Origin: Thermoprotei archaeon
GTDB taxonomy: Archaea; Thermoproteota; Thermoprotei_A; Sulfolobales; NBVN01
Reading direction: 5' to 3'
DNA: 5,612 nucleotides
Assembly (NCBI GenBank): GCA_003661745.1
Contig: QMWS01000056.1
Location: 1 to 5,612 of the forward strand
Every line of letters starts with the position of its first letter. Positions within the stretch are counted from its first letter, which is position 1. Positions 1-4,691 of the stretch are shown here, piece by piece. Made by a program: the position numbers and the translations under genes. The notes under the pieces were generated by a model. That model had not been told where the DNA came from. It saw only the letters and a program-made list of their open reading frames with translations, and ran no database searches.

Positions 1-2
1 TA

Positions 3-116
3 CTAGAGGAAATACTCGGCGAAAAAAGAGGAAAGTACAAGTACTGGGAGATAACCTATCCGGTCTTCAATCCCTTAAAGGCATTAAGAAGAATGAAGGT
101 AAAAGTACGATTTTAA
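3..116 (+). CDS. 3' end of an unknown gene, 5' end outside window
   Basis: A frame is open from the left edge (first full codon at 3) to a TAA at 114-116, giving the last 37 residues of a protein. The visible tail is rich in Lys, Arg and aromatic residues (it contains YWEITYPVF and ends KVKVRF), so it is basic and not membrane-spanning. I do not recognise the family. It is the only plus-strand gene seen on the element and converges with the membrane-protein pair to its right. A weak hairpin follows the stop: CAGGA at 120-124 pairs with TCCTG at 132-136 around a 7-nt loop. An open frame of this length could arise by chance in about one case in ten, so the call rests partly on its plausible composition. 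Confidence 0.5.
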   Translation, partial: LEEILGEKRGKYKYWEITYPVFNPLKALRRMKVKVRF

Positions 117-278
117 GAGCAGGACATTCTTTCCTGAACCTAATCAACGCTTCAGTAGTGAGTTTGTTACAGAGCTGCTAAACAAACCGTTCTCAACTGT
201 TTTAACTAAGTTCATTCGGTGCTAGCCTAACTCGAGTGCGTTTCCAATGTGAATAGTAACGCAACACATTGATTTCTG

Positions 279-319
279 ATATGCCCTTTTGGATGAGGAT
301 TTTCCCATATGCCCTTTTG
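279..319 (+). repeat. Pair of 13-bp direct repeats, ATATGCCCTTTTG
   Basis: ATATGCCCTTTTG occurs at 279-291 and again, identically, at 307-319. The start-to-start distance is 28 bp, a little under three helical turns. The bases between and around the copies differ, so only the core is shared. The pair stands about 25 bp left of the TTCTTAG array and may belong to the same cis-acting site. Confidence 0.7.
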
Positions 320-341
320 CTAGGGTGAGATTTCCTAACCT

Positions 342-463
342 ATTTCTTAGCTAAGAAATTTCTTAGTTAAGAACTAGTTTATTTCTTAGAATATAAGTAA
401 CATAGAAGAGAGAAGGAAGCAGAAGTTCTTAGCGACAAATTTCTTAGCAGAAGCCTTTCTTAG
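342..463 (+). repeat. TTCTTAG iteron-like array with a perfect 18-bp palindrome
   Basis: TTCTTAG occurs six times in the same orientation, starting at 344, 360, 383, 426, 441 and 457. One inverted copy (CTAAGAA, 351-357) turns the first unit into a perfect palindrome, ATTTCTTAGCTAAGAAAT, at 342-359. The second unit is followed by TTAAGAA (367-373), an imperfect inverted copy. Start-to-start distances are 16, 23, 43, 15 and 16 bp, so two groups with about 16-bp spacing flank a 36-bp spacer (390-425). The 7-mer appears only sporadically elsewhere (for example at 2578), so six copies in 120 bp are not background. Iterons for a replication initiator, a centromere-like site or a repressor operator are all possible. 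The location is non-coding and between convergent gene ends. Confidence 0.75.
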
Positions 464-523
464 TTATCATACATTCATTATGGTATTTATCTTTGCAGGT
501 TCTTTTGTCGGCCTTTTGTTCTG

Positions 524-1144
524 TTATTTGAAATACGTCTTCATTTTTGTGATTCTGTAAACCACTTGAACAGTAGCCACTGCTATAAGCAATATTGCAG
601 TAACAACTACTGATTCCAGGGTAACAATTAAGAGAAACAGTGTATATATCACTGCCACAAAAAAGTAATTTATACTTTCACGATTACTAAGCTCTTGGAC
701 TGTCTTATCTGGGGCACCACCCTTTTTATACTCATAAGTTCTAATCATATCCCAAACCATGTAAAGATAAAATATAAGGAATACAAAGAGCATAAAGTTC
801 GTTGGGTTGCATAAAGTTAGCGATAGACCTACATATACGGACACTATTATTACGTCTAGGATAAATCTTATAATACCCCAAAGATTGAGTAAGTATCTCC
901 AGCGCTTAATCGACATAGTGTAGTGTATGAAGCTAGGTGCGATTATAAGATATGTTGTTATAATTGCGAACCATGTGAATGCGTATTCTTCTAAGCTTCT
1001 AAAAGAATGGCTCGTCAGAGTATTCACTACTTCTATTGACGTATAGCTTATGATAACTGAGTAATATATCGTCATAAAATGAAGAAAAGACCTCGGTAGA
1101 GTCCTAAGCTTTCTTCCTTTGCTGGAACCTACGGACAATTCCAA
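524..1144 (-). CDS. Element-encoded polytopic membrane protein, about six helices
   Basis: This is a hydrophobic 206-residue protein of no family I recognise. Hydrophobic segments lie near residues 23-43, 53-77, 90-111, 117-134 and 159-199, the last long enough for two helices. A charged loop at about 138-157 (KKGGAPDK and onward) separates helices four and five. The first part, from a TTG at 1144, is basic (SKGRKLR). An ATG at 1075 (residue 24) is an alternative start, with GAGGT 14 nt upstream, and would remove the 41-bp overlap with the 60-residue gene upstream, leaving a 28-nt gap. I keep the longer form but consider the ATG about equally likely. Base composition is AT-rich, roughly 36-38% GC in sampled lines, unlike the neighbouring integrase. 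Cotranslation with the small upstream membrane protein suggests the two act together in the membrane. Channel, transfer or virion roles are guesses. Confidence 0.8.
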   Translation of the reverse strand: MELSVGSSKGRKLRTLPRSFLHFMTIYYSVIISYTSIEVVNTLTSHSFRSLEEYAFTWFAIITTYLIIAPSFIHYTMSIKRWRYLLNLWGIIRFILDVIIVSVYVGLSLTLCNPTNFMLFVFLIFYLYMVWDMIRTYEYKKGGAPDKTVQELSNRESINYFFVAVIYTLFLLIVTLESVVVTAILLIAVATVQVVYRITKMKTYFK

Positions 1145-1286
1145 TCCCTAAAGCAATGGCTGACCCAGCAAAAGGTATCGAGTACGGTAAGCCATAGTTT
1201 AGATAAGCTATGATAGCACATGCTACGGCTATTATCAACGTGTATGCAGCCAATGCACTTGGAGTAATAATATTAAGCCATGACAT
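1104..1286 (-). CDS. Small two-helix membrane protein
   Basis: This 60-residue protein starts at an ATG (1284-1286) with AGGTG seven nt upstream (1294-1298). It shows two hydrophobic helices, near residues 12-29 and 37-50, joined by a short loop with NYGLPYSIPF. It ends in a strongly basic tail (RRFQQRKKA), probably cytoplasmic or nucleic-acid-facing. It is the first gene of a two-gene minus-strand unit and overlaps the larger membrane protein by 41 bp if that gene starts at TTG. Two-helix proteins of this size with basic ends include VirB2/CedA1-like pilins of DNA-transfer systems and the capsid proteins of spindle-shaped archaeal viruses. I see the architecture only and cannot claim homology to either. 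Small holin-like proteins are another possibility. Confidence 0.75.
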   Translation of the reverse strand: MSWLNIITPSALAAYTLIIAVACAIIAYLNYGLPYSIPFAGSAIALGIGIVRRFQQRKKA

Positions 1287-1293
1287 AGTGAAT

Positions 1294-1338
1294 CACCTAA
1301 ATCCCCACTTTAAATAATCCCATTATATTATGTTTAAA
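1294..1338 (-). promoter_or_regulatory. Promoter and ribosome site of the membrane-protein pair
   Basis: On the minus strand, AGGTG (1294-1298) lies seven nt before the ATG of the 60-residue gene. Two TATA-like boxes lie further upstream: TTATTTAAAG (1308-1317) and TTTAAACATA (about 1329-1338). The nearer box would place the transcript start almost at the ATG and exclude the ribosome site. The farther one would give a leader of about 20 nt that includes it, so I prefer the farther box. Confidence 0.4.
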
Positions 1339-1357
1339 TCAACTTAATAAAAATGAC

Positions 1358-1429
1358 TAATGCTTAGCATGTCTGATTATTATTATATCACGCACTGCTT
1401 CATCTGGGGATTATCTTTTAATGCTTAGC
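1358..1429. repeat. Two copies of TAATGCTTAGC downstream of the integrase
   Basis: TAATGCTTAGC occurs at 1358-1368 and 1419-1429, 61 bp apart, in the 151-bp gap between the integrase stop and the small membrane gene. The left copy extends to ATGCTTAGCAT (1360-1370), an 11-bp dyad around a single T. The CTTAG core is shared with the TTCTTAG array at 342-463. A minus-strand run of five T (1349-1353) follows the left copy and could end integrase transcription. Confidence 0.45.
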
Positions 1430-1437
1430 CAAGTTTG

Positions 1438-2436
1438 TCATGCAGCCTCAATCTCTGATTCTTGGACGTACTTAGCTATGGTAGCTACGTTCTTGTGGTG
1501 AATTGCTTCTTTTAACCATTTGCTGTATCTTGGGTAAAACTTCTTTGCTTGCTGGTAGAACCATAGGTAGTTCTTGATTGTCTTCTGTGGCTTGTGGCCT
1601 AGGATGTAGTCAGCTACGGACTCTGGGCAGCCCAGCTCTATTAGCTTGTTCTCTGCTAGCTTCCTCAGGTACTTGGGGTTTGCCTTACCGTACCTGTCGA
1701 TGTACTTCGAGAAGTTGCTCACGTCTATTTCCCTGCCTGCGTGCTCTCTAATCAGCTCTACGGCCCTCTTATCTAGCCACGCATAGAAGGACAGCTTAGG
1801 TCCTCGCTTCCACAGTAGCTCGTAGGCGTAGGCATTATCACCTACCTCCCTCAGCAGCTCAGGCCTGAATTCCCTAATCACCTTAGCTGCTTCAGTGACC
1901 CTAAGCCCTGAAGCTAGAATCACATAGTACAGAGCGTAGTACTCTAGCCTGCCTCGAGACCTGAGGACCTCAAGCGTCTCAGCAACTTCCTTAACCTCAA
2001 TTACTTTAGCATCCTCACCCGAGGGCTTCTTAGGTACTGCCTTCCTCAAGCGCCTAATGTAGTCACTCGGGTACCCTAAGACGTCCTCGAGGAAGGTGAG
2101 CAAGTTCCTGAACGCCTCATTAAACTTCTTGGTGTTTCCTTCCCTGCGGAAGACCTCAACAACATCCATTGGTGACTTAATGACGTATTTGCTTAAGTGT
2201 CTGTCGAGAGCGCTGACGTAGTCCCTTACCTGCTTCTCAGAAACACCCTTAGATTCCTTCCACTTAATGTAGTCAGCCCTCAGCTCAGGCCAGTAGATTC
2301 TAGGACCTTGAGCTTTTCCGAAAATCAGCCTATTATCAAGGACACCATGACTGGGGAAACGATTGCCGTAACTCAAGGCAGGACTCTCGGATGGATAAGG
2401 CTGAGGCCCCGCTGGCGTAGGCCTGCGTGGGTTCAA
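1438..2436 (-). CDS. int: SSV-type tyrosine integrase, C-terminal part int(C)
   Basis: This is a site-specific tyrosine recombinase that would join the element's attachment site to a tRNA-Leu gene. An N-terminal core-binding helical domain spans about residues 47-130 (KWKESKGVSEKQ) and the catalytic domain about 145-310. Visible catalytic residues are Arg179 (ASGLRVTEA), Lys210 or Lys214, Arg258 (KYLRKL, with Lys replacing the usual His of the HxxR box), His281 (LGHKP) and nucleophile Tyr290 (KNYLWF). This pattern matches the fusellovirus SSV1 integrase. The TTG at 2436 lies inside the tRNA T-loop, so residues 1-12 are the tRNA fragment read antisense. The frame stays open upstream to 2544 without ATG or GTG, as expected when integration removes the true 5' end. 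The first 60 or so residues, int(N), should lie at the other border. No internal damage is seen. The gene is GC-rich (above 50% in sampled lines) compared with the rest of the element. Whether this fragment is translated is unknown. Confidence 0.88.
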   Translation of the reverse strand: MNPRRPTPAGPQPYPSESPALSYGNRFPSHGVLDNRLIFGKAQGPRIYWPELRADYIKWKESKGVSEKQVRDYVSALDRHLSKYVIKSPMDVVEVFRREGNTKKFNEAFRNLLTFLEDVLGYPSDYIRRLRKAVPKKPSGEDAKVIEVKEVAETLEVLRSRGRLEYYALYYVILASGLRVTEAAKVIREFRPELLREVGDNAYAYELLWKRGPKLSFYAWLDKRAVELIREHAGREIDVSNFSKYIDRYGKANPKYLRKLAENKLIELGCPESVADYILGHKPQKTIKNYLWFYQQAKKFYPRYSKWLKEAIHHKNVATIAKYVQESEIEAA

Positions 2437-2454
2437 ATCCCACCCCCCGCACCA
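2401..2454 (+). other. Attachment site: 3' half of tRNA-Leu(GAG)
   Basis: The fragment reads in order: anticodon loop CTGAGGC (2401-2407, anticodon GAG at 2403-2405); the 3' side of the anticodon stem CCCGC (2408-2412); a 14-nt long variable arm with a GGC/GCC stem (2413-2426); T-stem and loop GTGGG-TTCAAAT-CCCAC (2427-2443); the acceptor 3' strand CCCCCGC (2444-2450); discriminator A (2451); and encoded CCA (2452-2454). The long variable arm and GAG anticodon identify leucine. The bases before 2401 do not supply the matching anticodon stem beyond GG, and no GCGGGGG acceptor strand is present, so this is not a complete tRNA. A core from anticodon loop to 3' end is the usual form of an SSV-type attachment site. 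It overlaps the integrase frame on the opposite strand. Confidence 0.87.
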
Positions 2455-2543
2455 GTACCTGCAACTTAACGCACTGACACAGTATTCAGCTGCTTTCTCA
2501 GGTTGCCCGATATTGGTAGTATTAACATTGCTGTGTACGGTCC

Positions 2544-2551
2544 TTTATATA
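2544..2551 (+). promoter_or_regulatory. TATA-like box, TTTATATA
   Basis: TTTATATA (2544-2551) is an exact match to the archaeal TATA consensus in the host flank after the attachment site. It could start a plus-strand transcript near 2574, reaching the cysteine-rich gene after a leader of about 100 nt. A second, weaker box (ATTAAAG, 2631-2637) would give a start near 2662 and a short leader. Because the sequence is nearly self-complementary, a minus-strand promoter towards the integrase fragment cannot be excluded. The upstream element is poor on the plus strand. Confidence 0.35.
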
Positions 2552-2676
2552 CAAATAAGTGTACAGATGCCTTGATCTTCTTAGCCGTGGTGTAGGGCAA
2601 TGAAGTCATCTTTGAGCCTTACTTCCTTACATTAAAGTTAATTTGTTAAGCTCAAGGTTAATCGTGGGGCGTTTTA

Positions 2677-2823
2677 GTGAGTGAGTTTACTTGCACATGT
2701 AAGTGTTATGTGACTGTCGAGGCTGAGAGCAAGGAGAGGGCTGAGGAGTTGGCTATTATGTGCTTAGAAGAAGGCGAAAGCGGGTGTATTATTGAGGATT
2801 GTACATGTGATTGTGAGAAGTAA
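2677..2823 (+). CDS. Cysteine-rich 48-residue protein of unknown function
   Basis: A GTG (2677-2679) opens a 48-codon frame ending in TAA (2821-2823). It is the only usable start, since an in-frame TAA lies at 2659-2661. The product has eight cysteines arranged as a CxCxC triad near the start (6, 8, 10), two central ones (29, 37) and a second CxCxC triad at the end (42, 44, 46). Between the triads lies a likely strand-helix-strand unit: YVTVEAES, then a helix KERAEELAIMCLEEG, then a strand CIIED. The protein is acidic and has no signal or membrane segment, so it should be cytoplasmic. Symmetric Cys triads suggest metal or iron-sulphur binding, or a disulphide-stabilised fold as common in hyperthermophiles. 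I do not recognise the family. The ribosome site is weak (GGGG at 2666-2669). It converges with DUF99, 19 bp away. Confidence 0.7.
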   Translation: MSEFTCTCKCYVTVEAESKERAEELAIMCLEEGESGCIIEDCTCDCEK

Positions 2824-2836
2824 GTAGTGCTTTGGA

Positions 2837-2853
2837 AGGAACTTATTTTTCCT
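2837..2853 (+). terminator. Possible terminator between convergent genes
   Basis: Fourteen bases after the stop of the cysteine-rich gene, AGGAA (2837-2841) can pair with TTCCT (2849-2853) around a 7-nt loop. TTATTTTT (2843-2850) gives the T-rich tract typical of archaeal termination. The site overlaps the last codons of the DUF99 gene on the other strand. The stem is short, so the T-tract is the stronger evidence. Confidence 0.3.
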
Positions 2854-3436
2854 CATTAATCATTTTCAGTAATACAGTGTTCTTAGTGAGTCCTGAAGCT
2901 ACTATATCTGCTAGCCTGAGAGGTTCTGGTAAGGGTGAGACTGTCTGAAGCTTAATCATGTAGCTTAGCGCTCTACTCACGTCTATGTTGACTGCTGTTA
3001 TCCTAATGTACCTCCACGGAGTAGGTATGGCAGTCGACCTGCTGTATACCTTAGATATTACCTCGTATCTCTCGCGCCAGTCAGCAAAGTGCTTTTTGAG
3101 CGCACTATATATCTTATTTAGGTTTAGGTCGTGCTTAAAGACCACTACTACGGGCATTCCTGTCTCAGCGCTTAGTTCTTCGGGGTCTACTATGTTAAAG
3201 CCTGCGATCGTTACACCGTCTTGAAATACTATGTCTGCCTCACCTACCCTCTTAACCGCTCTCACAGCTTTTTGAGTGCCGTCTAAGCCATCTACGGTTA
3301 CTAGCTCCAGCGCTAAATTCTCTACATCGCGATTTATGCAAAGTACAGCAGCTAATAGGGTTCTTTTCTTTAGCCCCTTATAGTTTATGGGGAAGTAGCC
3401 ATCATCTATTCCAATACTTCTTAATGAATTCTTCAA
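2843..3436 (-). CDS. DUF99/UPF0215 family protein, endonuclease V-related
   Basis: This 197-residue protein has the full length and typical blocks of the archaeal DUF99 (UPF0215, COG1628) family: an N-terminal SIGIDDGYF (7-15), LVTVDGLDGT (45-54), a central FQDGVTIAGFNIVD (71-84), GMPVVVVF (93-100), and HFADWRERYE (116-125). The family is related in fold to endonuclease V, and Asp11/Asp12 and Asp73 are the likely metal ligands. A role in repair of deaminated DNA is inferred from the family and is not demonstrated here. The start is the TTG at 3434-3436: an in-frame stop lies two codons upstream, no ATG or GTG occurs before the IDDG motif, and AGGTG sits nine nt upstream. The first 35 bp overlap the 3' end of orc1 in another frame, so the two genes are very probably cotranscribed and translationally coupled. 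Confidence 0.9.
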   Translation of the reverse strand: MKNSLRSIGIDDGYFPINYKGLKKRTLLAAVLCINRDVENLALELVTVDGLDGTQKAVRAVKRVGEADIVFQDGVTIAGFNIVDPEELSAETGMPVVVVFKHDLNLNKIYSALKKHFADWRERYEVISKVYSRSTAIPTPWRYIRITAVNIDVSRALSYMIKLQTVSPLPEPLRLADIVASGLTKNTVLLKMINEEK

Positions 3437-4613
3437 GCCTTAAGTCACCTGAGAGTGCCTTAAGAACTGTCTGCGGCGATACCGTTAGTGTGACTTGCCT
3501 TGTCTTGCCGTACCTGCCTCTGTTAACTATTCTAGCGTTAATTATCCCCAACATATCTAGCTCACTTATTAGGTCGCTGATCCTCCTCTGTGTTACGGGC
3601 TCGAGAGCTACTTTCCTGCATATCTCCCTGTATTTAATGTATAGCTCTCCAGTACTCTCAATTCTCCCATTATTTAGGGCGAGGGCGAGGAGTATTATTT
3701 TGCCGTGATAGGGCATAGTCTTTATTACATCTATGACCATGTCTCGCTCTAGCTCTTCACGCGCCTTCTTAACATGCTCTACAGTAACTTCGCTAGCACC
3801 CTCCCTCTCAGCTATCTCGCCAGCAACCCTAAGTAAGTCCAGCGCTCTTCTAGCGTCACCATGCTCCTTAGCTGCTATAGATGCGCAGTACTCTATCACA
3901 CCCTCCTTAATGACGCCCTCCCTAAACGCTAGCTTAGCCCTCTCCCTTAAGATATCACTTAATTGAATAGCATCATACGGTGGAAAGACCATCTCGACTT
4001 CTCCTAAGCTCGACTTGACTCTTGGGTCAAGCCTCTCCATAAACCTGACGTCATTTGTTATACCGATGACGGATACCTTTCCCTTAGCTAACTCGTCATT
4101 TACGCGAGTAAGCCTGTAGAGTAAGTCGTCGCCTTGCTTCTTTACGAGGAAGTCTACTTCATCTAAAACAACTACAACTACCTTACCTATGTTCTCTATT
4201 GCCTTAACGACCCTACTAAATACTTCAGCTGTTGATAAGCCCGTAAAGGGTATCCTGATGTTGAGGCTGCTTGCAAGCCTCCTAAGGACCCTATATGTGG
4301 TGTCTTCATGTCTGCAGTTGATGTATGTGTAGATGAAGGTAACTCCTTTGAGCTTGTTAGCATACTCATTAACTTTTCTGATCACGTATTTTGTTACAGC
4401 TGTCTTGCCCGTACCCGTTAACCCATAGATAAACACGTTACTAGGTCTCTCACCATTGAGTAAAGGAGCCAATATATTCGTTAACTCCTTAATCTGCTCT
4501 TCTCTATGAGGTAGATAGTCAGGCACGTAATCGGGCCTTAGAACCTCCCTGTTAGTGAATATTGTCGATGAACGCTTCGTCAGTATATCAAGTATAATGT
4601 CATCCAACTTCAT
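3402..4613 (-). CDS. orc1: Orc1/Cdc6 replication initiator, Orc1-1 type
   Basis: This 403-residue AAA+ ATPase binds origin recognition boxes, melts the origin and recruits the MCM helicase. The AAA+ part covers about residues 36-265: Walker A GLTGTGKT (64-71), Walker B VVVLDEVD (147-154), sensor 1 Asn187 (GITNDV), arginine-finger region LDPRVKSSL (195-203) and sensor 2 HGDARRALD (251-259). The C-terminal winged helix (about 295-390) has the recognition-helix stretch VTQRRISDLISELDMLG (340-356) and the wing NRGRYGKTRQ (364-373). The blocks LPHREEQI, FIYGLTGTGKTAV and NRGRYGKT are those of crenarchaeal Cdc6-1/Orc1-1 as I recall Sulfolobus. The ATG at 4611-4613 has GGAGGGA seven nt upstream. It is the first gene of a unit with DUF99. 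No canonical recognition box was found in the 78-bp upstream gap. Confidence 0.96.
   Translation of the reverse strand: MKLDDIILDILTKRSSTIFTNREVLRPDYVPDYLPHREEQIKELTNILAPLLNGERPSNVFIYGLTGTGKTAVTKYVIRKVNEYANKLKGVTFIYTYINCRHEDTTYRVLRRLASSLNIRIPFTGLSTAEVFSRVVKAIENIGKVVVVVLDEVDFLVKKQGDDLLYRLTRVNDELAKGKVSVIGITNDVRFMERLDPRVKSSLGEVEMVFPPYDAIQLSDILRERAKLAFREGVIKEGVIEYCASIAAKEHGDARRALDLLRVAGEIAEREGASEVTVEHVKKAREELERDMVIDVIKTMPYHGKIILLALALNNGRIESTGELYIKYREICRKVALEPVTQRRISDLISELDMLGIINARIVNRGRYGKTRQVTLTVSPQTVLKALSGDLRLEEFIKKYWNR
3446..3450 (-). promoter_or_regulatory. Ribosome site that fixes the DUF99 TTG start
   Basis: AGGTG (minus strand, 3446-3450), followed by A, lies nine nt before the TTG at 3434-3436 and inside the orc1 coding sequence. 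With the stop codon two codons upstream of the TTG, it leaves no other reasonable start for DUF99. Confidence 0.65.
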
Positions 4614-4620
4614 TCTCTAC

Positions 4621-4668
4621 TCCCTCCATAAGCACCATAGGTAATTTCTGGTTATACTTTCTTAAAAG
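4621..4668 (-). promoter_or_regulatory. Promoter and ribosome site of orc1
   Basis: On the minus strand, GGAGGGA (4621-4627) is seven nt before the orc1 ATG. CTTTTAAG (4661-4668) is a TATA-like box that would place transcription start near 4639, giving a leader of about 25 nt. This lets orc1 and DUF99 be transcribed independently of the antiporter gene, which ends at 4692. Confidence 0.5.
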
Positions 4669-4691
4669 TACGTTGTGATATGAGTTGCTAG

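Larger units (their letters stand above)
117..523. other. 407-bp non-coding region with two repeat families
   Basis: No open frame of useful length was found on either strand; the longest are about 15-26 codons with no convincing ribosome site. The stretch lies between the ends of two convergent genes, so it is not an ordinary promoter gap. The right two-thirds carry a pair of 13-bp direct repeats (279-319) and a cluster of TTCTTAG units (342-463), each entered separately. GTTTCCA at 239-245 matches the left half of the crenarchaeal mini origin-recognition box, but the right half does not match. Repeats without genes on a mobile element suggest a replication origin, a partition site or a regulator binding region; which one cannot be decided here. 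Confidence 0.6.
1..2454. mobile_element. Right end of an integrated SSV-type virus or plasmid
   Basis: Seen: a tRNA-Leu 3' half with no 5' half lies at 2401-2454, and an SSV-type integrase frame starts inside it and points left. Known: SSV-type elements integrate into the 3' half of a tRNA gene. This splits the integrase gene at the attachment site and leaves a partial tRNA copy at the distal border. Inference: everything left of 2454 belongs to the element and everything right of it is host. The complete tRNA, the int(N) piece and most of the element lie beyond the left edge. Membrane-protein genes, an AT-rich composition outside the integrase, and a repeat-rich non-coding region agree with a virus or plasmid. 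No capsid, portal, replication or conjugation ATPase gene is visible, so the class of element is open. Confidence 0.78.

Noticed and set aside
342..463. CRISPR array
   Set aside because: The units are only 7-8 bp with irregular 15-43 bp spacing, far from CRISPR repeat and spacer lengths, and no cas gene is present.
480..560. 26-codon hydrophobic plus-strand frame beginning MVFIFAG
   Set aside because: It overlaps the 3' end of the 206-residue membrane gene, has no ribosome site, and its hydrophobicity can arise from the T-rich strand.
2365..2454. A complete tRNA-Leu gene
   Set aside because: Only the 3' half folds. There is no acceptor 5' strand complementary to CCCCCGC, and the anticodon-stem 5' side is missing apart from GG.
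2401..2454. 3' half of a split (trans-spliced) tRNA
   Set aside because: Split-tRNA halves usually begin near position 38 after a pairing leader. This fragment includes the whole anticodon loop and lies inside an SSV-type integrase frame, so an attachment site explains it better. A leader-pairing partner elsewhere in the genome would reopen this.
2197..2469. Plus-strand 90-codon open frame across the attachment site
   Set aside because: It is antisense to the well-supported integrase, and its end is simply the tRNA fragment translated (WVQIPPPAP), a common artefact.
2985..3966. Several plus-strand open frames of 77-94 codons
   Set aside because: They are mirror frames of DUF99 and orc1, rich in Ser and Leu, with no recognisable domains or ribosome sites.
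4614..4691. Replication origin directly upstream of orc1
   Set aside because: The 78-bp gap contains a promoter and ribosome site but no sequence close to the crenarchaeal origin recognition box and no AT-rich unwinding stretch of useful length.
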